DNA of 64,000 nucleotides from Blautia parvula (GTDB taxonomy: Bacteria; Bacillota; Clostridia; Lachnospirales; Lachnospiraceae), in contig NZ_CP084061.1 of assembly GCF_020215665.1 (NCBI RefSeq), positions 930,001 to 994,000 on the forward strand. The letters run 5' to 3'. Each line of letters begins with the position of its first letter. Within the stretch, counting starts at the first letter, position 1. Of the stretch, positions 35,906 to 43,473 are shown piece by piece. The notes under the pieces are model-generated. The model was not told where the DNA came from. It saw only the letters and a list, made by a program, of their open reading frames with translations, and did no database searches. The position numbers and the translations under genes were made by a program.

Positions 35906-36011
35906 ACGGCATCTGCGGCCAGGTGTTTTTTTACGGTTCAGTGCCCTCACAGTTACAGGCAGTCATCCATGCAAAACGCCCTGGTGCCATGGGATGACAG
36001 CTACACCTTTT

Positions 36012-37202
36012 CTACTTAAAACATCGAAAGAGTTTAAAGCAGACAGAGATGGTAAGAACCAGAGCGCCTGCGGCCACAAGAAGATACTGTACCGGAACAT
36101 AATCTGCCAGAGGGCCGAAAAAGGCCATACCCAGAGGCAGCGCGCAGGAAGTGGAGATCTGCATGAAACTGAAAATCCTGCCATGCATGCCTGGTTCCAC
36201 TTTTTCCTGGATGGTTACATTGATGGGGGTGTTGTAGCAGGGGGAGGTAACGCCTATCATGGTATTCATGACCAGGTATATGAAAAATACAGGCGCCGTC
36301 CCCAGACCAATCATGATCGCCCCGTACACACCTCCGGCCAGAAGAGTGGTCTGCAGATGGTTTTTAAATCCGCCCCAGGAGGCGATGAGGATGCCGCCCA
36401 GGACCATGCCGAGGCTGTAGGTCATTTCACTGACCGTGAGCCGCCATACCTCCGGTCCGAAGGTCCTGCTCACCATAAGAGGTGTGAGGAAGGCGGAGGG
36501 GCTGATCAGAAACAGGATGATGATCTGAAACAGCATCAGTCTTCTGATAAAAGCATGGTTCTTGATGTAGGAAATACCGCCTGTTATTTTCTGCAGACTG
36601 GATTCCTCCCCGGCAGATGATTTTGCGTAGGGCGGTATTTTAATGGTAAAAGTGATACTGATGCCGATCATGGCTGTGATCACGTCAATAAAAAGTGCCG
36701 CCTCCAGAGGCGCTGCGGAGAGAACGGCACCTCCGGCTGCCGGTGATAAGAACATCATGAAGGAGGACAGGGTACTGTTGATTCCGTTCATCCTCATGAG
36801 ATGTTCTTTGGGAACAAGCTGCGGAAAGATGGCGTTCACCGCAGGTGTCTGGATTCCGGTGCCGGCTGAACGGATGATCAGCACAGCAAACAGAAACCAG
36901 ATGTTCTTATGCCCTGACAAAAAAGCCAGAGCCAGTATAAGCGTGGAACAAGCAATAACGCCGTCTGAGAGCATGATCAACAGCTTCCTGTCATAGCGGT
37001 CAATCCATACCCCCGCAAAAAGGGAAATGATGATCTGGGGAAGGAAGCCGCAGAGGGTGGAGATGGTGAGCATTTTTCCTGAAGATGTTGTCAGTGTAAT
37101 ATACCAGACGATCGCGTACTGAACCAGGGAGGAACCGAACAGGGAGATAGTCTGGGCTGTTAAAAATCGAAAGGTCTTTCCTTTCCATGTATTCAAATTC
37201 AT
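36012..37202 (-). CDS. MFS efflux transporter (Mef/Tet-like)
   Basis: A 396-residue carrier with about twelve hydrophobic segments. GVWIDRYDRKLLIMLSD is the cytoplasmic A-motif loop, and GTGIQTPAVNAIFPQLVPKEHLMRMNG is typical of the Mef/YfiS-type drug exporters. Start 37202 (MNLNTWKGK) follows AAAGAGG. A 390-base leader with a short peptide and several hairpins precedes it, as is common for inducible antibiotic exporters. Macrolide or tetracycline export is possible but not shown. Confidence 0.83.
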   Translation of the reverse strand: MNLNTWKGKTFRFLTAQTISLFGSSLVQYAIVWYITLTTSSGKMLTISTLCGFLPQIIISLFAGVWIDRYDRKLLIMLSDGVIACSTLILALAFLSGHKNIWFLFAVLIIRSAGTGIQTPAVNAIFPQLVPKEHLMRMNGINSTLSSFMMFLSPAAGGAVLSAAPLEAALFIDVITAMIGISITFTIKIPPYAKSSAGEESSLQKITGGISYIKNHAFIRRLMLFQIIILFLISPSAFLTPLMVSRTFGPEVWRLTVSEMTYSLGMVLGGILIASWGGFKNHLQTTLLAGGVYGAIMIGLGTAPVFFIYLVMNTMIGVTSPCYNTPINVTIQEKVEPGMHGRIFSFMQISTSCALPLGMAFFGPLADYVPVQYLLVAAGALVLTISVCFKLFRCFK

Positions 37203-37284
37203 ATTGTAAATACCTCTTTCTGTAAATGATAAAATCTGCTGCCACCCGCATACGGGTACTGTACAGATGCCTCTGCCGGGCAGC

Positions 37285-37362
37285 AAAAAAGGCAGAGGAC
37301 ATCATAAGCCTCTGCCTGTCAGTCTGCAGACAAAAGGCTGCGGCGAACACATCGCCGCAGCC
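37285..37362 (-). terminator. Two successive leader terminators before MFS gene
   Basis: On the minus strand, stem GGCTGCGGCGA / TCGCCGCAGCC (37336-37362, loop 5) is followed by TTTTG. Then GGCAGAGG / CCTCTGCC (37291-37316, loop 10) is followed by TTTTTT. A third copy of GGCAGAGG (37270-37277) lies just beyond and can pair alternatively with the CCTCTGCC arm. Both stand between promoter and MFS gene, so they are attenuator elements. Confidence 0.75.
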
Positions 37363-37377
37363 AGATACAGAACAAGG

Positions 37378-37516
37378 GTATTCACGGAAAACAGGTACAC
37401 AAACAAACCCATCAGATAATCCGATACGCACCATACCTGTTTCCCGGTGAATACAGCAGCTCTGCCGCTATCTGAACTCCGTACAATGTTTCACCGGAAA
37501 CGTTATCTGTACGGAG
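37378..37516 (-). ncRNA. Structured leader RNA hairpins before MFS gene
   Basis: Stem CTCCGTACA / TGTACGGAG (37477-37485 with 37508-37516) encloses GTTTC/GAAAC and lies inside the leader-peptide frame. A long, nearly perfect stem pairs 37378-37397 (GTATTCAC...ACAGGTA) with 37434-37454 (TACCTGT...GTGAATAC). A ribosome stalled on the leader peptide would open the first stem. The alternate folds are inferred by eye. Confidence 0.6.
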
Positions 37517-37557
37517 CTGATTCGTCTTCTCAATTTATCAGTCAAAATAAAGTTCAT
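37468..37557 (-). CDS. Putative 29-residue leader peptide of MFS gene
   Basis: Frame MNFILTDKLRRR, then ISSVQITFPVKHCTEFR. GAGGTGG is at 37563-37569, five bases before the ATG. It lies about 35 bases after the predicted transcription start. It overlaps the first leader hairpin and ends before the long stem. The layout is that of peptides controlling inducible resistance genes. Confidence 0.5.
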   Translation of the reverse strand: MNFILTDKLRRRISSVQITFPVKHCTEFR

Positions 37558-37598
37558 AAAAGCCACCTCATTGGGATGATTTGCTTGTCCTAATGATT

Positions 37599-37652
37599 AC
37601 TATAGCATGTAAAAAAGTTCCTTGTCAATGAAGAGTTCGTATATGTTATAAT
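37599..37652. promoter_or_regulatory. Divergent promoters with overlapping -35 boxes
   Basis: Leftward (MFS leader): TTGACA (37623-37628), 18-bp spacer, TATAGT (37599-37604). Rightward (AraC gene): TTGTCA (37622-37627), 19-bp spacer, TATAAT (37647-37652). The two -35 boxes occupy the same bases, so polymerase can serve only one direction at a time. Confidence 0.65.
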
Positions 37653-37742
37653 GGACGAAAACGGACACCAGGTGTCATATCGTTCAAGATTTCTTTTTTC
37701 CGAAATGCTACAATAGTGAAAATGAAAGGAGGAGGACAAGAA

Positions 37743-38606
37743 ATGCACGCGGAACAAGAACAAAGGCATGTGTATTATGACCATGACCTGGGAATCGAAG
37801 CATATAATTTGAGCGGGATTGTCCAGAAATTTCCAAACCATTTTCATGATTATTATGTGATTGGGTTTGTGGAGGGAGGAAAGAGGCATCTCTGGTGCAA
37901 AGGAATGGAGTATGACCTGAATGCCGGAGATTTGATCTTGTTTAACCCCAGAGACAATCACTTCTGTGCGCCCATCAATGGTGAAATTTTAGATTACCGT
38001 GCGGTCAATATTAATATGGATGTGATGCAGAGAGCTGTTAAGGAAATTACGGGAAAGGATTTTATCCCGCATTTTACTGAAAACGTGGTATATCAAAGTG
38101 ACATTACGCAGTCCATCGGAGATCTGTATGATGCCATTCTCGCTCACGAACCCAAACTGAAAAAGGAGGAGGCATTTTTCTTCCTTCTGCAGCAGATCCT
38201 GCAGGAACACGCAGCGCCTTTTGACGAGGCGGATATATCAGAGCCGAATCAGCAGATCAAGACGCTCTGCAGTTATATGGAGGAGCATTTTTCGGAAAAT
38301 ATCACGCTGGATGATCTGCTCTCCATGACCAGTTTCGGAAAATCGTACCTGCTGCGTTCTTTTACCAAACAGGTGGGAGTTTCTCCGTACCGCTATCTGC
38401 AGACTGTGCGCCTTAAGAAAGCCAAGGAGTTCCTGGAACAGGGTGTGGCACCCATTGACGCGGCAGATATGGCCGGTTTTGCGGACCAGAGTCATTTTAC
38501 TAATTTTTTCAAAGAATTTATCGGATTGACACCAAAACAGTATCAGAAAATCTTTACAGATAAACCGCTGCCTGTCACTCCGGCAAAGGAGTGGCCGAAT
38601 GAATAA
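37743..38606 (+). CDS. AraC family regulator with cupin-type sensor domain
   Basis: A 287-residue regulator. The N-terminal cupin-like ligand domain (NHFHDYYVIGFVEGG, LNAGDLILFNPRDNH) is followed by two HTH motifs (ITLDDLLSMTSFGKSYLLRSF and APIDAADMAGFADQSHFTNFF). Start 37743 follows AAAGGAGGAGG. Its end overlaps the EamA transporter start by 8 bases, so both are one operon and the regulator may respond to that transporter's substrate. Confidence 0.9.
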   Translation: MHAEQEQRHVYYDHDLGIEAYNLSGIVQKFPNHFHDYYVIGFVEGGKRHLWCKGMEYDLNAGDLILFNPRDNHFCAPINGEILDYRAVNINMDVMQRAVKEITGKDFIPHFTENVVYQSDITQSIGDLYDAILAHEPKLKKEEAFFFLLQQILQEHAAPFDEADISEPNQQIKTLCSYMEEHFSENITLDDLLSMTSFGKSYLLRSFTKQVGVSPYRYLQTVRLKKAKEFLEQGVAPIDAADMAGFADQSHFTNFFKEFIGLTPKQYQKIFTDKPLPVTPAKEWPNE

Positions 38607-39522
38607 GACAATACATGGGCATATAGCAGCCTTTCTTACCATTTTGATCTGGGGAACTACGTTTATCTCCACAAAAGTGCTTCTTATAAGTTTTAAACCG
38701 GTGGAAATATTATTTATCCGTTTTATGATCGGGTATTTTGCGCTCTGGTGTGTCTGCCCCCGCAGGCTGAAGGTACGCAGGAGAAAGCAGGAATGGTACT
38801 TTGCCGCAGCAGGACTCTGCGGTGTGACACTGTATTATCTGTTTGAAAATATTGCGCTGACCTATACGCTGGCCTCCAATGTGGGTGTCATCATCTCTAT
38901 TGCGCCTTTTTTTACAGTGATTTTTTCCTGTCTGTTTCTGCATGACAGGAGGCCGAATATACGGTTCTTCGCCGGGTTTTTGATTGCCCTTGCGGGTATC
39001 TTTCTGATCAGTTTCGGAGGGGAGAAGAACCTGCAGTTAAATCCTGTGGGAGATTTGCTGGCTGTGATAGCGGCAATGATCTGGGCTGCGTTTTCGACGA
39101 TCACGAAAAAGATCAGTGGGTTTGGATATAATACCATTCAGACTACAAGGCGTACGTTTTTCTATGGGCTTATCTTTATGGTCCCGGCCTTGCTTCTGAT
39201 GGATTTTCATATGGAACTTCAGCAGTTTGCCAGCTTGAAAAACGTGCTGAATCTGCTGTTCCTGGGATTCGGAGCTTCTGCGCTCTGCTTTGTGACCTGG
39301 AATCTTGCGGTTAAGATTCTGGGTTCCGTGAAGACCAGTGTCTATATTTACATGGTTCCTGTCATCACGGCAGTGACGTCGGCTCTTATCCTGCATGAGA
39401 AATTAACACGGACGATCGTCTCAGGCATTGTCCTGACACTGATCGGCCTGTTCTTATCTGAGGACAGAAAAACTGAGAAGAATACAGCAAAGGAGTATAA
39501 GGCATATGCAGGCACAAAGTGA
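38599..39522 (+). CDS. EamA/DMT family transporter
   Basis: A 307-residue permease with ten hydrophobic segments and two EamA repeats (ILIWGTTFISTKVLL at the N-terminus, and AAMIWAAFSTITKKI at mid-protein). Family members export amino acids or other metabolites. It is coupled to the AraC regulator upstream and overlaps the DUF2000 gene downstream, giving a three-gene operon. Confidence 0.9.
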   Translation: MNKTIHGHIAAFLTILIWGTTFISTKVLLISFKPVEILFIRFMIGYFALWCVCPRRLKVRRRKQEWYFAAAGLCGVTLYYLFENIALTYTLASNVGVIISIAPFFTVIFSCLFLHDRRPNIRFFAGFLIALAGIFLISFGGEKNLQLNPVGDLLAVIAAMIWAAFSTITKKISGFGYNTIQTTRRTFFYGLIFMVPALLLMDFHMELQQFASLKNVLNLLFLGFGASALCFVTWNLAVKILGSVKTSVYIYMVPVITAVTSALILHEKLTRTIVSGIVLTLIGLFLSEDRKTEKNTAKEYKAYAGTK

Positions 39523-39928
39523 TAAATGCGTCATGGTACTGGACAAGGACCTGCCCCTTGGCATTCTGGCCAACACAGCGGGAATCATGGGAATCACACT
39601 GGGAAAACACATCCCGGAGACAGTGGGGCCGGATGTGATGGATAAAAGCGGGAAGGAACATCTTGGGATCATAGAGCTTCCTGTTCCGATTCTGAAGGCA
39701 GATCAGGAGAAGATCAGAGAGATCAGGGAGCAGCTCTACCGGCCGGAATACGCGGACCTGGTGGTGGTGGATTTTTCAGATGTTGCGCAGAGCTGTAACG
39801 TCTATGAGGAGTATATAAAAAAAGCAGCAAGTGTGGCAGAAGAGGAAATGACTTACTTTGGCATCGGTATCTGCGGTGCCAGGAAGCTGGTCAATAAACT
39901 GACAGGCAGTCTGCCGCTGCTGAGATAA
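39506..39928 (+). CDS. DUF2000 family protein
   Basis: A 140-residue soluble protein. CVMVLDKDLPLGILANTAGIMGITLGK, the VVDFSDVAQSCNVYEEY stretch and FGIGICGARKLVNKLTG match the DUF2000 family (peptidyl-tRNA hydrolase-like fold, function unknown). AAAGGAG is upstream within the EamA gene. Last gene of the AraC-EamA operon. Confidence 0.85.
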   Translation: MQAQSDKCVMVLDKDLPLGILANTAGIMGITLGKHIPETVGPDVMDKSGKEHLGIIELPVPILKADQEKIREIREQLYRPEYADLVVVDFSDVAQSCNVYEEYIKKAASVAEEEMTYFGIGICGARKLVNKLTGSLPLLR

Positions 39929-39947
39929 ATAGAAGACAGAAGATAAT

Positions 39948-39976
39948 GAGCCGGTCACGTCTGCGCGGACCGGCTC
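39948..39976. terminator. Terminator hairpin at the intron insertion site
   Basis: A perfect 9-bp stem GAGCCGGTC / GACCGGCTC. Before the intron arrived it would have ended both the AraC-EamA-DUF2000 operon and the convergent HelD-like gene. The intron begins nine bases after it. Confidence 0.75.
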
Positions 39977-40045
39977 GTCTGTTATGTGCGCCTGGCGGCG
40001 CACGTTTCCAACGAGTGAAAGTCTCGAATCCGCCCGGTAGCCTGC

Positions 40046-41457
40046 AAAGAAAAAGTCAATAGTTATTTTTAAAATAAGTTATATTAAAAAATTGGTATCA
40101 CAATAAAGCCGCCAATTATTGCCGGCTGAAAAGGGAAAGATGAAAAACTACTATTAAGAAGTCAATGATGAGAGGTATTCATTGACTCGTCCGTAATAAA
40201 TACGGAGAAATTTGTTTGCACCAGCGGTCATATAAACGTAATAATCTTTGCCTTGAGCACGTTTTTTCATCATAAATCCGTATACCGGATCATCTGGAGG
40301 TGCCAGTTTCATAAGTGAGTCCATAATTAGAAATAAGGTTTTTCTGAGTTGTGGAGCTCCTCGCTTTGATGTTCGAACACTTTGTTGCTCATAGTCACCA
40401 GATTGATTGGCACCTGGATCAACCCCGGCATAGGCAGTTAGAGCACCTTTATGAGAAAAACGGGATAGATCACCGATTTCAGCTATCAGTTGCGGGCCGA
40501 GTGTAGTTCCTACCCCAGCCATATCAAGTACTATTGGGTATTCTGGAAGTTTAGCGGCAGTCTGGTTCATAAGGAGACGAAGTGATTCCACATTTTTTGA
40601 GGCTATATTTAGCTGATCAACTGCTTGCTGAATCAAAAGTTTCGTTACATTATCTTTTGACAGTGTTGCGATAAGATCGTGACTAAATTCATATATATCG
40701 TTAGGCTTTTGGGACTGAAAATTATATTTTTTCTTTTTACACCAAGATTGATACCGCTCAGAGAACGAAGAAATAGAATGTCTACGTACACAGTCAACGT
40801 GCCAGAAGATAGTGACAAAATCCACCCATTTTTGGCTTCCATCATTTCTTGCAGGGCTGTCAAAGAAGGTATTTATACCTGGAAATGTTTCATCAAGAAG
40901 AGCAATAAGATTATTCTTCATGGCTGTTTTCTGTTTCATGTAGAAATCAAACTGGCGGTTCATGTTTTTCAGTTGTCGGCGTAATTCATCCGTGTTGTTG
41001 TATGGTTTAAGTTCACACCAGTTATCAAGAGTGTAGCGTGCGATTTTTATTGCATCAGCTTTGTCTGTTTTTACTTTACGTAATGTATTATTACCAAAGT
41101 CTTTTATTAGTTTAGGATTAATGGCACTTACGAATAAACCAGCGTCTGATAACCACTGCGCCATGGGCTCATAGTATCGGCCAGTATGTTCCATAACAAT
41201 TCGAGTATCGCCATTTAAGCTTTTCAACTGGCTAATTAGATATGTTATGTCAGAAGATGTGTGTTTTACATCAAATGGTTTAGCAACAATCTCTCCGAAT
41301 GGGCGGAGGATAGCGATTGTACTTTTGTTTTTTGATACGTCAATACCTACTGCATTCATTGTATTCTCCTTGTTTTGTATTTTGCCAATGGTAAGGTCGG
41401 CTTTACTCATTGCTTATTCTAACTACTGGCTGACACGAACGTAATAGCTCTACCTGC
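40046..41457 (-). mobile_element. IS110-family insertion sequence inside the intron
   Basis: About 1412 bp, bounded by the shared sequence CCTGC (40041-40045 and 41453-41457). It carries one recombinase gene on the minus strand with short non-coding flanks of about 94-108 bases. No terminal inverted repeats are seen, as usual for IS110. Boundaries rest on restoring the intron helix and could shift by a few bases within the CCTGC repeat. One flank may encode the bridge RNA. Confidence 0.75.
40154..41359 (-). CDS. IS110 family transposase/recombinase
   Basis: A 401-residue DEDD-type recombinase. The RuvC-like domain shows GIDVSKNKS (Asp), VMEHTGRYYE (Glu) and KVKTDKADAIKIA (two Asp). The C-terminal Tnp domain shows MAGVGTTLGPQLIAEIGD, FSHKGALTAYAGVDPGANQSG and the Ser-containing RTSKRGAPQLRKTL. 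All catalytic motifs look intact. Start 41359 (MNAVGIDVSK) follows AAGGAG by 6 bases; a longer start at 41410 is possible. Such enzymes are guided by an element-encoded bridge RNA. Confidence 0.92.
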   Translation of the reverse strand: MNAVGIDVSKNKSTIAILRPFGEIVAKPFDVKHTSSDITYLISQLKSLNGDTRIVMEHTGRYYEPMAQWLSDAGLFVSAINPKLIKDFGNNTLRKVKTDKADAIKIARYTLDNWCELKPYNNTDELRRQLKNMNRQFDFYMKQKTAMKNNLIALLDETFPGINTFFDSPARNDGSQKWVDFVTIFWHVDCVRRHSISSFSERYQSWCKKKKYNFQSQKPNDIYEFSHDLIATLSKDNVTKLLIQQAVDQLNIASKNVESLRLLMNQTAAKLPEYPIVLDMAGVGTTLGPQLIAEIGDLSRFSHKGALTAYAGVDPGANQSGDYEQQSVRTSKRGAPQLRKTLFLIMDSLMKLAPPDDPVYGFMMKKRAQGKDYYVYMTAGANKFLRIYYGRVNEYLSSLTS

Positions 41458-42014
41458 GTAAAACGAATGCTGCGAATGAGGGCAGGCTGACATTCTACCG
41501 GACGGACGCGAAGTCCAAGTGGGAAGCAGTCATACCATTGTTCCCTTCATTCTAACAGCTTGAGCAATAAGAAGGATATGGACATGGTTGGTTGTCATGT
41601 ACCTTATCCATAATTCTATTGTAGTAGTGGGAAGGATATAGCCGAAAGCAAGGGTGTCCGCCGTGAGACGGAATCGGAAGGAAGCTGGATATGGGGAACA
41701 TACTAACCCATGGGCAAATCTCCGGTCTGACGAACAGAAATCACATAAAAGGTTATGCATGAGGGTAAGGCTGCATAACAAGTCGAAGCCCAATAACTAC
41801 ACGGAATCATGCATGATAAATGTGGCAGATAGATGGAGAGAAGGAAACGTGTGGTACCCAGGGAGGTCTGTGTGGAATGCTCTGAAAGGAGTAACCATAA
41901 CTGTAAGGTTATGCTGAACGCACAGAAGTCAGCAGAGGTCATAGTAGTCGAAAGATGAAGGACCGAATCAATAGGAGCCTTGAGTATGACCGAGAAAGGG
42001 AGGAATGACTTACA

Positions 42015-43406
42015 ATGACAGAAAACATGAACAATGGCTGTTCGCAAAGAGATAGTGCGGAACATGAAGGGTATGCGAAAGCGTCTAGGTCGTTCAATCG
42101 GATATGGAAAGAAAGAGACAGTGCACAGCCGAAACTCTTAGAGGCGATACTGTACAAGGGCAACATGAACAGAGCGTACAAAAGAGTAAAGGCAAACAAG
42201 GGAGCGGCGGGAATTGACGGAATGACCGTTGAAGAAGCACTCCCATATTTAAGGGAACATCAAAAGGAGTTGACAGACCGAATATTAAGAGGGAAATATA
42301 CTCCGTCTCCAGTAAGGAGAGTTGAAATCCCAAAAGCAGATGGTGGTGTGCGAAAGCTAGGCATACCGACAGTGATAGACCGAACCATACAACAGGCAAT
42401 AGCACAACAGCTAATGCCAATCTATGAACCACTCTTTAGCGAAACGAGTTACGGATATCGCCCGAACAGAAGCGCAAAAGACGCAATCCTTAAGGTAAAA
42501 GAGTATGCAGAACAAGGCTATACCTATGCGGTATCGCTGGATTTATCGAGATATTTTGATACGTTAAATCATGAACTGTTATTAAACCTTTTACGCAAGA
42601 ATGTAAAAGATGAAAGAGTAATCCAACTCATAAAACGATATCTGAAAAGTGGTGTAATGGAAAATGGAGTGGTAATGGAAACGGAAGAAGGTTCTCCGCA
42701 AGGTGGAAATCTTTCGCCGTTACTGGCAAATATCTATCTGAATGAGTTTGACCAAGAGTTCTTTAAGAGAGGTGTGCCTTGTGTCAGATATGCTGATGAC
42801 ATAGTGTTGTTAGCAAAGAGCAAGCGAGCATCAGAAAGACTGTTGGAAAGCAGTACGAAATATCTCGAAGAGAAACTGAAACTAACAGTGAACAGAAAGA
42901 AAAGCCGTACTGTCAGTGTGTTTGCAATCCGAAAATTTAAGTTCCTTGGCTTTACGTTGGGAAGGAATGGTAGTGGCATATATGTCCGAGTTCATCCAAA
43001 GTCATGGAAGAAATTTAAGTCAAAACTGAAAACCTTATCTTCCCGTAAGAAGTGTCAGAGCATAAAACCGAGTCTTGAAGAGATAAAGGTGTATGCTAGG
43101 GGCTGGCTGAATTACTACGGAATGGCAAGCATGAAGAACAACATAGAAGATATCAACGGATGGCTCTATCACAGAATACGCATGTGTATATGGAAACAGT
43201 GGAAGCTGCCTAAAACGAAAAAGAGAAATCTAATCAGAATGGGAATTCCAGAATACTATGCACATATAGCGGCTAACAGTCGAAAAGGACATTGGTTCTC
43301 TTCAAATCTTACGACAGTAAAGAGAGCTATGTTAAAAGAAAGACTGATAAACAGTGGCTTTTATGATTTAGCCACAGCCTATCAGTCTGTGCATGTCAAC
43401 TATTGA
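42015..43406 (+). CDS. ltrA: Group II intron reverse transcriptase/maturase
   Basis: A 463-residue RT. RT motifs are NKGAAGIDGMTVEE, RRVEIPKADGGVRKLGIPTVIDR, SYGYRPNRSA, VSLDLSRYFDTLNH, EGSPQGGNLSPLLANIYL and catalytic VRYADDIVLL. A maturase X domain follows (about 330-420: YARGWLNYYGM). There is no HNH endonuclease domain after it, as in introns that enter single-stranded or terminator targets. Complete frame, GGGAGG at 42000-42005. It can function only if the IS-split ribozyme does, or in trans. Confidence 0.93.
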   Translation: MTENMNNGCSQRDSAEHEGYAKASRSFNRIWKERDSAQPKLLEAILYKGNMNRAYKRVKANKGAAGIDGMTVEEALPYLREHQKELTDRILRGKYTPSPVRRVEIPKADGGVRKLGIPTVIDRTIQQAIAQQLMPIYEPLFSETSYGYRPNRSAKDAILKVKEYAEQGYTYAVSLDLSRYFDTLNHELLLNLLRKNVKDERVIQLIKRYLKSGVMENGVVMETEEGSPQGGNLSPLLANIYLNEFDQEFFKRGVPCVRYADDIVLLAKSKRASERLLESSTKYLEEKLKLTVNRKKSRTVSVFAIRKFKFLGFTLGRNGSGIYVRVHPKSWKKFKSKLKTLSSRKKCQSIKPSLEEIKVYARGWLNYYGMASMKNNIEDINGWLYHRIRMCIWKQWKLPKTKKRNLIRMGIPEYYAHIAANSRKGHWFSSNLTTVKRAMLKERLINSGFYDLATAYQSVHVNY

Positions 43407-43473
43407 AACCGCCGTGTACCGAACGGTACGCACGGTGGTGTGAGAGGACGGGAGCTAGTCACTCCCTCCTACT

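Noticed and set aside
37000-37434. 144-codon minus-strand frame overlapping the MFS start
   Set aside because: It runs through the leader hairpins and into the MFS gene in another frame, has only a weak ribosome site, and lacks protein-like composition. More likely a by-product of the structured leader, though short translation from its ATG as a second leader peptide cannot be ruled out.
41458-42014. Short plus-strand frames before the maturase
   Set aside because: This stretch is ribozyme domains I-IV of the group II intron, not protein-coding.
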